Below, piece by piece: positions 38,101 through 49,209 of a DNA stretch of 64,000 nt. Under the pieces are notes generated by a model. That model was not told where the DNA came from, made no database searches, and saw only the letters and a list, made by a program, of their open reading frames with translations. The position numbers and the translations under genes are program-made. The stretch's first letter is position 1. Every line of letters starts with the position of its first letter. Source of the stretch: Galbula dea (taxonomy: Eukaryota > Chordata > Aves > Piciformes > Galbulidae); assembly GCA_013399015.1 (NCBI GenBank), contig VWZX01008270.1, forward strand, positions 544,001 to 608,000, written 5' to 3'.

Positions 38101-40739
38101 TACAGTCCTGGTTCCTGGAAACCACTCCCAGTAGTTACAGTCTATTTGCTACCTGTAGCTCTGAACTGCCAGCTCACGTTCAACTCTGACCTCAAGATTC
38201 AGTGTTAGTTTCAATAAATATATTTTTATTACTAGCTGTACTACAGCAGATACTTCTCAAATGAAACTACAGGTGTAAATGATCAAAACTACTGTTTATG
38301 GTAATTTTTGTTTATTTGTTTGATGTTTTTTGGTATGTTCCTGTGTGTGTGTGTTTCAGTTTCTTTTGGGTTATTAAAAGTTATTGAACAACCTAGAATC
38401 ACACACGTCTTGGTTTTTAATACAACACTATTGTACCCTCACAGTCAACCAAATTCTAATCAACAATTTATTGATCACAGTCAACCTGAGCCAGCCGGTA
38501 GGAAACACTGTGCAGTGAATATCTCTGCAATTCTTTCTCAGTCTTTCTTGCATGGGATGCAGATGTTTGTTCATTTGCTACCACTAGCCTACTAATGGAC
38601 CTTTGGTAAATATTGCCAGGAACTTTTTTTTCTTTTAAATGAGTCAGGAAAGTTTATTTCTTTTTATATTTTCTCCTATGACTGTTTCATGTAAAGTACA
38701 GAAGTTAATCCTTGCATCAGGCACCACTAATGGTCACTTCTTATGGATGCATTCCTTAATTACTGGGTCGCAGTTTCATGTTACCTTTTACAGTCTTTCT
38801 TAGTTTAAAAACACTTAAATAGATTTTTTTAAAGAGAGAAAGTGTTTTACAAGAAGGAGCTGAAAGTTTCCACACCCAGCTTACATCCCAGTCAGAATTT
38901 AGTCCCTCCTGAGTACTACACACCCTCAGAGACCCACATTCCTGGCTAAGCTTTCCTATGTTATACAAAAGGTACTCCACATGTCATACATCAACAATCA
39001 TACCCATGCGTGTTTGAAGCATATTCTGAGAATTTCTACAGGTGAAAGGAGCACGGAGTCTCTGGAAAACATTTTGTTTCTCTATCACACACATCAGTGG
39101 ACACCTAACTTAAGGGTTTGGATGCATCACAGCAGTTAAGCAAATTTACCTGTTTTGATTAATATAAACATTTGAGAAGCTGACTAGCTTATCCCACCGG
39201 GGTTCCATCATTTGACTACACGTATTTCTGGGCAGGAAACACAATAAACTTCTTTCACCCAAATGATAAGCAGTATTGCCAATAAAAACACAATATCAAA
39301 TGAAACTAAGAGAGGGAATCTGTTAATTTCTCACAGAATTACAAAACTACTCAAGAAAGTAAAATAAATGTCAAAGAAGGAATGCCAATAGCAGCATTAT
39401 ACAGACAGAATCAAGGAGAAAGAAAATGCGAGGAAATGTTGTACCTAATATACTCCCTTTCAAATTGCTTCACATCTAGAAATTGAGCAATTCAACAATA
39501 AATAAATAATTTGGAAGAAACCTGACTGTGGGGCATTTTACTGTTCATAAGCTACACACTAGCTATACATTCAGCACAATTTACAGAGCACTGTTCTGAT
39601 TTAGCTTACTGAATAATATAAATCCATTTGGTCTGTGCTAACTTGTTTTACATTTCCTCTTTCCTCTGTGTCACAACCATCTTTGGAAATTGGAAACCCA
39701 TTTAGATTAGTCATGCTACCCAGTCATGGAGAAGAGGTTTTGCCTTGGTTTTACTCTCAGTACTACAGTGAAAGTAGACATTCATCTTAGCAAACATTTT
39801 CCTGTGCAACTTCATATTCAGTGCTCAGTGTCAAGATTTACTTCATTGTATAAATCAAAATTTCCAAGAAAGTATTGGTTCAGTTGTGGTTCCAAAGCCT
39901 TTCTTGCAGATATTCACCCAGCCTAGAATATATTTCTGAATGAATTTCCCACTGATACTAGTCATAGCTACTTTTTGAAAACCTACCAGCTAAAAGATGT
40001 GGGCTTATGTAATGGAAGAAATAGAGCAAGACCTACACACACCTCAAGCTGTTGTGCCCAAAATGGAGGATCCAGTGATACTCGATCTCACTCCATAGAG
40101 ATCTTGAGCTAATACACATTTAACAGCAAGAACTTAAAACACAGGAAATATAAGGAAATGTTAGCTGGAAGTCTCCTGTGCAAAATTCTGAAGAATGAAA
40201 ATGAACATAATATTCTTCTGCCAGATATTTCTCACGGATGATACACCTATATATTCTTCTTCACTGAATGACTGCACATTTTTACTCTGACATTTTTACA
40301 CTTCTGAAAATACAGTTCTACAGTTCCTCTTGGTGTAATGAGGCATATATGGAAACTGGATTTTATCTGACTACACTAAAACTTGCAATAATTTTCAGAG
40401 ACAAATATCAGGTTGATTTTCTTTTATGAGACATTCCACAGATGAAGCAATTGGGATCAACTTCAATAGAGGATTGAGGAGTGTATTTATTTCCATGGTG
40501 TTTTGCATAAATTAAAAGGAAATGCTTTGTGTTAAACAGATAATACTGCAGAAAAAAAATATAGTGTAGATTTTTTTTTTCCTGAAACTTCAGAAAGGTT
40601 CTTTAAATATTAACTGCTATGGATGCTAAACCATGTAACTGAATATCTTTCTTCAATGGAAAGAATACATTTCTTTATCACTCAGTTTGCTCTCAGATGT
40701 CCCAGTTTGTGGGAGTGAGTCAGTACCCACAGGGCAGAA
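35172..40739. other. Unique non-coding sequence
   Basis: No supported gene. A plus frame at 37670-37921 follows a pyrimidine-rich TTTAG that mimics an acceptor site, but it has no donor, domain or homologue I recognise. A short (TG)n run lies at 38342-38354. Confidence 0.5.
38342..38354. repeat. (TG)n microsatellite
   Basis: About six TG units in CTGTGTGTGTGTGTTTC. Confidence 0.8.
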
Positions 40740-40977
40740 AGTGCCACACAGCTTCTGGAAGAGCAATGAGAATCAGAGAAACTACAAAGCTGGTCATCAT
40801 CATTCAGTACTTTGTGAGGTTATGGATCAAATCCTACTGGAAGCCATTTCAAAGTACATGAAGGACAAACAGAAGCCTAGGAACAGCCAACTTGGGGTCA
40901 CCAAGGATTAGCCATGTCTGGCCAACCTGATTGAGTTACAGGATGAGAGGACAGGCTATGGTTGGGACATCAGCTAT
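40740..40977 (+). pseudogene. CR1 reverse-transcriptase (ORF2) relic
   Basis: Seen: the frame that reads from 40687 carries, from about residue 19, K-V-P-H-S-F-W-K-S-N-E-N, then RNYKAGHHHSV, then EVMDQILLEAISKYMKDKQ, then GVTKD and a TAG at 40909-40911. In the same frame beyond the stop comes PCLANLIELQDERTG. Known: CR1-type reverse transcriptase has the order VPxFKKG, NYRPVSLTSV, VMEQILLEAISKHMKD, GFTKGKSCLTNLI, FYDEMTG. The match is collinear on both sides of the stop. NYRPVSL has become NYKAGHH and the KGKS region is broken by the stop. Only the N-terminal part of the RT domain is left, with no endonuclease and no catalytic YADD region. Dead fragment, orientation plus; no matching CR1 3' end follows. 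Confidence 0.85.
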
Positions 40978-42367
40978 TGATTTAAAATTATTTATTATAA
41001 CTTCCTGGCATAAATGTAAAAGGAGAGTAGAGACAATTGCCTGAATATTCAGCAGAAACATGAAATATAGGAATTGTAACAGAAAAAAAGATATGCAGCT
41101 ATATAGAAACAGAGGATCAAATTACCTGACATTATATGTCCATAAGTGTCTCCAATCAGGAAGGTACATTTCCTTAAAGAAACTGTAATAGAACTTCAAA
41201 GGTCCTTAATATTTGTACACTTTGGACTCCTAATGTCACATTATCCATAGCAGCATAGTACACAGATGATGCATAGTCTACTTCTGCTACTTGTTACTCC
41301 ACTGCCTGAAGCTGAAGCAGTTTCTGGCACTGATTGGAAAAATGCTTATGATGCTAATTCATTATCCACACAGTTATAGCTGATCAGGTGGCAGATTGTT
41401 TACTAAGAAGTTAGAAATGTGCAGAATTCTATTAATCTGGAGTATGCACGCTCCTTTGTGAGCAGAAAGCCATGGTTACATATTCAAGCATTCAGAAGTT
41501 TGTCAGAAAAACTGCCTATACATATGCAACTTTATAGCCTCTTCGACACATCCGTCATAATATTTTAGTTACACAACTCATATTTCTTCCTCAAAACTTC
41601 TAGTTGTGTTTATTGTTATTTAGGGTGGTATTTTTTGTTGTTTTCCTTATTCAGTGTTTGACCTCATACTTTATTTAGCACACATCATTCAAACCTTGTA
41701 TTGGAAGTAAAATTATATTCTTCATCACCGCTTCCATGGTGTTCTTGTTATAGTGAAGAAATGCTTCGTAAATACAAATTCCTAGGATTTACTCTATTAC
41801 AGTGATTCTTCAGTTTGCAAATTAATCAGAGTTGTACTAAGATGTCCACTAGTTTTGATCACTTTGACACCTGACTTCTTCATACACTAATTTACAATGT
41901 TGTCTTCATTCAGAGAAGTCTTGATTTATTTTATTTACAGTTGGAACATAACAATTCTGCAAAATTGACCCCATGTATTTCACGGTGCATCTAGAAACTA
42001 AGAAACATAGTTTCAAGAGTATTTCATGCACTAACCAAAAGCTTTATTTCTGAAATTAAGGTGTAGGTTGCAGGAATTTCCTTTTTCTTCCCTCTAGATT
42101 CTGCCATACTTTACAGCTGTGTCTCTCTCTTTTCCCTAGGTGATAACTAGTCTATCACCTCTTATTTTCTCCTTTTGTGGATCTCTGCTCCATAGGCTAC
42201 CTCTTCCTACCACAGGTGGTCTGAGAGATATCTGAGCAATCGTTCTCAATAGGGGTATTCAACTTTAAAATATGCTCCTTCAATTTAAGAATGGAAAAGC
42301 AGCGTACATTCCTGAAAGCTTGTCTCATTTTCCACTTACAAAGACACTGCTTTTAACTACTGCACTT

Positions 42368-42396
42368 TTAATGCAGCCTCCTTCAGGCTGCATTAA
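42368..42396. repeat. Perfect 12-bp inverted repeat (hairpin)
   Basis: Left arm TTAATGCAGCCT (42368-42379), loop CCTTC (42380-42384), right arm AGGCTGCATTAA (42385-42396). The arms are exact reverse complements. Transcribed, it would form a 12-bp stem with a 5-nt loop. A T run two bases upstream and the absence of flanking homology give no hint of a known RNA or transposon. Confidence 0.9.
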
Positions 42397-42693
42397 TGAT
42401 GGTATCATCCTGTTTCAAAACCATCAGTTTCATCTCTGGTGTTACACATCTTCAAACCAGAAGCATATGAATCAGGCATCCTACAGACAGCATTTTCTTT
42501 CAATGAAGAGAACAAGGCATTGGGTTAAGGCTTCCTTTAAAAATGTATGTGATCATAAAACAAAGACAGTATTATAATTCTGGTGTGCAGACCCTAACTT
42601 CAACATTCCCTAACACTAGGTATTCTAAGTAAAAATTCAATAATGTCCCCTACTATAGTGTTTTAAAAGTGTTTATATATTTACATGTAAAAT

Positions 42694-42709
42694 ACATATA
42701 TATATATAT
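42694..42709. repeat. (TA)n microsatellite
   Basis: ACATATATATATATATCTC: about seven TA units. Confidence 0.8.
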
Positions 42710-43086
42710 CTCACAAATTATTTCTACACCTATAATCTTAGTTACATGTTTGGATTGGCTAGCTATGAACATAAGCAAATCTCACTGAATCATCTGGAAT
42801 TATATTTAAAAAGATATTTTAGTATTGTCATTCCCATTGGTTTGTATGAAACACATTGTGTTTAGAATTAATATTAGTACATAAACAGCAAATGGACAAA
42901 GCTAGAAATAACATCACTGAGAAACAGGGAATTGCTGCATCAAAGAAAATAACCAAACTTCCTATTAATACCAGGTACCTGTATTCCTGATAAATAAGGA
43001 CTAACTAGGGCAGCTGATAGCCAACATTCTGCTAACTCTCACCTGAATGTATATGTTATTTGCTCCCCAACTCCCACTTGAGCCTT

Positions 43087-43157
43087 AGAATCACAGAACA
43101 GAATCATAGAATCATTGTGGTTTTAAAGGACCTCTGAGATCAAGTCCAACAGTCCAC
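43087..43157 (-). mobile_element. CR1 LINE, short 3' terminal fragment
   Basis: The plus strand reads AGAATCACAGAACAGAATCA TAGAATCATTG, then TTTTAAAGGACCTCTGAGAT and CAAGTCCAACAGTCCACC. This is the reverse complement of a CR1 3' end with degenerate 8-mers and the GGTCC/GTTGGACT part of the 3' UTR. About 70 bases remain, older than the copy at 11.4 kb. Confidence 0.85.
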
Positions 43158-45346
43158 CTTGTAGATGCAAAGTACATTAAGATATGGCAAAAGTTGAAGA
43201 ACAGGGTATTCTCTTCATTAAACATTCCTCCGTTGTGTTCTGCAATGCTCACAAATATCACCTGCAGTGCTCCAGTTTGGCAGAAATCTGAACCTTAATG
43301 AACATCATGACTCCAAGAGTGTTTAGTTGTTGATATTTAGCAAATGGGATAGCATCCAGCAGTGAAAGGGCTGTAAACATTGCTGTATTAGTTTGCATAT
43401 ATGTGATTGTGATGGTTGATGAGGCTGGGAAAGATTAAGCTGCCCTGTGAAAGGTGAGCAAGTCAAAGGAGGAGGAGGCAGAGGCTAAACAACAGCACAT
43501 AAATCCCAGTTATGCAAAGCAAGAGTGTATTGTTTGAGATTTGCATAGATGTTTGCAAGCAGCTTGTGTCCCTTAGGCATGATGATGAAAGTCTGGTTTG
43601 AGGAGTCAAAAGTTGACTGAAATTATTTTGATATGAAGAAAAGCTTGTTGCCATACTTGCAAATTGGTATGCAAACATGAAAAACAATGAGAAAAAAAGA
43701 CAACAACAACAACAAAAAAAACAGAAAAAAAAGGATTATCTTCAAGTATTGGAAGTTTCTTAATTGTAAAGCTGAGAAATACTTCCAGACGTATTGCAAC
43801 TGTTGCTTATTTTAGGTTGTCCTGTATTCTGAGACAATGATACTAGATGACCAGTCAATCTTTTGAATTTCCCTCATCTTAGAAACAAGGCAAAGCCAGC
43901 AATTTACTGAAACTGAACCAACACAAAACATGGCAAGTGATTTCCTCTGGTGAATGCTAACTATTACATCATAAATTAAATCCGAGATGTTCTCAGCATG
44001 AAAATCACAGACATCAAGGGCTTTCCTCACAGTAGACACTGTGTGCTTGACAGGCTAGAAACTCATTAAAAATCTCCAGCATACCTGTGTTCCTTAAATG
44101 TGGACTTGAAAGACAGGAGAGTGTCAGTGCTGAATTTACATCATAGGTTAACTCTGCAGGCAGAGCTATAGCTGGTAAAGACTAAATTCAGCTGATAATT
44201 AGGACATTTCAAATAACAGACTGATGCATACATGCCTAGATGGTCACATGTGACATGTGATAAAGGGTAATCAGAAAGCCACAGCATACTGGACCACTAT
44301 TGTGGAGGCATTTGTAAGGGGAAAAAAGAGCCACTTTTAACTCTATAAGAAGTTTTTTAGAGAGCTAGCAAAGAGATTATTTTTTTTCTGAACAGGTGTA
44401 ATGTAATGAGACAGACTGGAATCATACAGGATTTAAGGTGCTGCTGCATTTGGCATTAACAGTCTCAGTATGGCAATATTTTGAAGATGAGAAAATGAAA
44501 TTTAAGATACAACATGCAACAGATTCACAAAAATAGATTGGAAAATATAGTGTTCAGAGGGAATTTTTCACACCTAATACATGGAAATGATGTTTTGAGA
44601 AGATATTGAAAGTTATTGCCTGTGAGGAAACAAAGTTACTGCATATGAAATGAGCTAAAAGCTGTTTGAAGCAGAGCAATGATTTGGCAGCAATTATTTC
44701 ATGGCTGGAACGAGGCCACAGGTAGGCAAGACAATCAACTAGAAGCAAAGGGTCTTAGTAGCTGGAATAGAATAATTCTCTGCATTCATCATTTACAATC
44801 AGAAAACATGGCTTACTTGCACAGAAGACATATTTTGCTATAGCTTACCATAAGAGACAGAAAAATAGAAGGCTGAGAGTTCACCCATCGACTTTCTTGC
44901 AGAGGCACATGTTCTATGTAGGTTTTGGAATTCAAATTGGTACATGATGACAAGAGCCTCTATGATAGATGAGCTAAAGCTGACCTTAACATTGGCTCAG
45001 CTTCATTTCAGCTGTAGCTGAAGTGGATTCAGCCGCTGAGTGAAATGTGATATAGAAATTCAGACTAAATAGTCTAACAATACCTTCTATTTTAAATAAA
45101 GGGAGAGATTAGGTAGCCCTAGTTTAGACATCTCCAGATTGGGCATTTAAGTTTCAACTAGTCATTCTAGGCTCCCTTTACAATCCATGAAGGGAAATTA
45201 ATCTCGTGCTAAGAAAGGCATCTGAGAGGAGTAAGATGAATTACTCTCTGGAATGCTTATCTCTGCTGACTTCAGGGAACTGGCCAAGATTTACACATCT
45301 ATGCTTTGGATGTGTCAAGGCTGTGCAGATTAATATCTCTTTTCAA

Positions 45347-45428
45347 GTTTGGTGGGGTTTTTTTGGTGGTTTTGGTTGGTTGGTTGGTGTTTTATTTTGT
45401 GGGTTGTTTTTTTTTCCTGAGTTTTTTT
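45347..45428. repeat. G/T-rich tract with (GGTT)n core
   Basis: T runs broken by GG, with TTGGTTGGTTGGTTGGTG at about 45372-45389. Complementary to the tract at 45697-45716. Confidence 0.85.
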
Positions 45429-45689
45429 GAAAATATAAGGAATTGTTTCCATTTTTGCTATTAAATCCTATACATCCTTAAGAAGTAAAAAATAAGTGAA
45501 AAGCCCATCCACATTCCCTCTTCTTTATAAATACACTGTTCTGTTGTATCTTTCTTTCCATCATGACAATATAAATGAACTGTAAATATATTATAGACTT
45601 GCACTGAGAGGAAAATAATATTGTCACACATAAGTATGCCTAAAGAATAAGCCAAAGAAATGAAAGTTAAAATACAAATATAAGAACTG

Positions 45690-45748
45690 CAAAAAACCAA
45701 CCAACCAACCAACCAAAAACATCAAAAAACAACACACACACAAAAAAG
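45690..45748. repeat. A/C-rich tract with (CCAA)n core
   Basis: AAAAAACCAACCAACCAACC AACC followed by AAAAACATC and an AACACACACACA run. It can pair with the GGTT tract about 310 bases upstream. Confidence 0.85.
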
Positions 45749-48210
45749 AGGGTTTGAGAGAAAAACTCTCTTTGATAACAGTCTCTTGGTGAGCCTGGAA
45801 TTCTTTGTAGCAATGTAGAATCATCTCTGGTTTGCACATTGTCAGCAATACCTGAATCAGAAACTTCATACTGAGGAAAATCTCCAGATAACTCCATACA
45901 GTTTGAATTTATTCATTTTTCTTCTTCTCCCTCTATTCTTTTGTTTGTTTTAAATTATTTGTTAATTATTTAATTATTAAATATTTTTACACTAACTCAT
46001 ATAGAGATGGATCTAACTGGGACATCTTTCATCCAGAAAACCACCAAACAGCTTTCAAATACATATGTATTACATAGTAACAGGCAATATGGGTCTTTCT
46101 ACCTTATAAATTCAATAATTCCAAGGAAGAAAAATTTGTGGTAGCATCTTGTTTGGTCCAGGTTTTTGCAAATCTAATAACAAAACAGACTCACAAAGGA
46201 AAAGGTTACCCCAGCAACATCTTGCTTACAGAAAACTCCCCTCACTGCTGTGACTTGTCTGTCAGTCAACAGGTTCTGTTGCTAAATGGATGAGTTTGAT
46301 CTGGATTTCACTGTGCCTTGTCACATTCTATGTCCTTGCACACTTATGGTACAAGCCACATTGCTGAAAAGACTATGTTTTGCTTTTTTATACAAATATG
46401 GCATCTTTTAAAGCTCTCTTGCTGCAGCAAAACAAAACACAAAAATTTCTTTTTCAAGAAAAGATAATCACTGGACACTTACGAATTTAACACTAATACA
46501 ATTATCTAAACATTGTGTTACAGTAAAAATAGCAATATGTATAGCCTAACTGTCCATGGACATGAACAGGGAACTACAGAATTACTGGATAAATAGCCAA
46601 AACTAAGGTTCAAATATAAGTTCCCAGCATTGTTCTAGAAGTGTTATGGAGTCCTATGGGTAATGAATACAAATAAGGGATCTGTTCAGGTAAAGAATGG
46701 GTGCACACGACTCTTTAAGCCTAGACAGACTAGACAATTTTTCCATGGTAACCAACTAATGTAACATTAATAGTTCTAACAGATGGAGGATTATTAACTT
46801 GTCAAAAATAGAGACTGTAAATTAGAGCTGGCTTCATAATCAGAACTGATAAAACAAAAATTCTTTTTAAGTAACTAAATCAATTTGCCAAAAGATAGAG
46901 TAAAAGAGTGGATACCAAAAGTGATACTTTGGGAGAAGTACCTCTTCAGCCATCAGCTCATCTCATTTTCTGAGGTCTTGCTGGAAGTCAGTTGTGTAGG
47001 TAACAGATTATTGATATAAGGTTAAGTCATGGAAGCAGAACCTTGTGTGGAGACGAAAAATCTGCATCTGTTCCTTAAAATCTTATCCTGAACATACCTG
47101 AACTTACTTTTTCTGCATTTGCAGCCCTAATCAGTGGGAGTGCATCGCCCTTCTTTACTAACCCATAAAAAGAGACAAACTAATCTATTACAATGAGTTT
47201 CTTTAAAATAAATATTGAAGTTTCAACCTGTTACCAGACCAACTTGCATAGCTCCTTATTCATGCACAGAAATAATTTATCATTAATGGACTTTGTGCAA
47301 ATTATGATGGAAAAACAACTTTATAAATGGAACAAAATTACTCAAGTGTGGAAAAAATTCTGATAATCATAAACAGAGAAGTGATCTCAAGATGTAAGGA
47401 TTTATCAGTACATACAAAAAGATATTACTAAAGATTATTACTGAATATGTTCTGAAATGTTACACAGTAAGCTGCATTTTTGACTCAATTTTTCTTATAA
47501 AATGGAAAATACAATACACAAAATTCCAAATACAACACAAGCTTGTCTGCTGTAGGTCTTTTTATCCTGTGTATTAATGACATAAGTTGAGTAATATTTA
47601 ATATTTGAGTTTAAATATTTTAAAGACTCAGAATTGCTTTAAATATTGGTACATTCCATACCCTAAGTTAACTTTTTTGCTGTACAAATAAAGTACTGTG
47701 TTTGTGTGATTACTGCACAGCACTTGTAAGAGCTTAGAGTTTAAAGTTTGTGGTTTTATTTCAGTCACTTAATATATTAGTGACTGTCAGACTTTATGGC
47801 ATTTTATTACATTCAACCAAGAGGAAAGAAAGAGAGATTCTGAAATGTAAATTTGACAAGTTGTTGGAAATTACCACTACTGCTTTGATTTTTCAAAGTG
47901 GGTGTCTTGTAAATGTAAAACCTTCAAGAAAATTTGAAAACCACTAACGAGAATGCTGTATGCTTTTGACATTTGAGTTCTCCACAGTCTAGTATAAAGA
48001 TACCACCCTATGCCTTGTTGTTGTCTGTTTAAATCTTTCATAAAAGACTAACCTACAATGTCAAGGCCACTGGCTAACATCCATTTCGACACTGATGAAA
48101 TTACCTGGAGTGATGCAGGGTTTCCCAAGGCACACTCTGTCACAAGTAATGAAATATGAAAGAACAAAAAAACCCCTGGCTCTGCATAAGAGAGCAGAAG
48201 AAGAAAAATG

Positions 48211-48251
48211 TAAAACAAAACAAACCTAACCCAACCAACCCAAAAAAAAAT
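48211..48251. repeat. A/C-rich low-complexity tract
   Basis: AAAACAAAACAAACCTAACC, CAACCAACCC and nine A. Same CCAAA style as at 1.17, 45.7 and 59.84 kb. Confidence 0.75.
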
Positions 48252-49188
48252 AGGGAAAGAGAAGGAAACACTTCAAAGCTAAAAGCAAAAACATATTTGC
48301 CTCCAAAGTAATCTCCACATTCCACAGAAGCGAGACATATTTGTCAACAGTCATGGTCTGGAACAGTATGCAAACAGAGTTTCAGCATTACAGTCATGGT
48401 ATAATGTTCTAGAGAGGGAGAGCAAGAAAGGATAAATGATTCTTGCTGAGTTAAAGAAGGAAAAGAATAACGTTTAAGACTATTTCTCCTTGCCAATACC
48501 TAAGAAAGTCCATCTGGCCTTCTCAAATCTCTCTACCAAAACAGTCTTCCTTTATAATAAAGCTGAGTATGCCAACAGTCATTATACTTGTAAATATGAG
48601 AGATAACTGACTGCTCTAATTTTGTTACACAAGGACTCATAATTGCACGTGAGTCAGATGGAAATTATACTGAAGTCAATGGGCAACCAGTAACTCCAAA
48701 GGACTTCAGATTGAGCTGTATAACCTGGCATTCACAGAAATCCTGCAGCCATAGTGTTGGGAATGTCTCAGTTATTAAGGAACTTAAGGGACCTTCCCAG
48801 CTAGGAAAGTTGCATACATATAAACAAGATATGGATATAAACTGTTACAACAATACCGGCATAATCTCACTGCTGTGGACAACTCAGTTTCAGTATAGGC
48901 ATCTCTTTGCTTTGGCCTTTTGATTGCAGTTCATGAGACAAGAATGCAGTGATAAACCTGCCCTTGCACTAGAATATATAAGAAGGAAAGGAAGGTGTGA
49001 TATCTGTCTGATTAGGCTGGGACAAGAATGACTACATCAGTGCTGTACTGAAAATTTTACCCAGCCATCACACATATAGAGAAAAATGCAGTGAACCTAA
49101 AAATTATAAGGTACTTTTTTAATGCAGTCCTGCCTTTTCCCATGCCATTTATCTATCACATTTAAAGGATGATCATCATTATAATTTC

Positions 49189-49209
49189 AAAGGCTTATAT
49201 AAAGCCTTT
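49189..49209. repeat. 21-bp palindrome
   Basis: AAAGGCTT (49189-49196), ATATA, AAGCCTTT (49202-49209): exact 8-bp arms around a 5-bp centre. The flanks are partly symmetric as well (GATGATCATCATT before, ATCATCACC after). Confidence 0.85.

Larger units (their letters stand above)
40978..43086. other. Unique non-coding sequence
   Basis: No supported gene. It contains the 12-bp hairpin at 42368-42396 inside a 101-codon frame (42272-42577) that I do not recognise, and a TA run at 42694-42709. Confidence 0.5.

Noticed and set aside
45461..45897. Three overlapping minus frames rich in W, L, V and G
   Set aside because: The unusual composition is produced by translating the (CCAA)n tract at 45690-45748.
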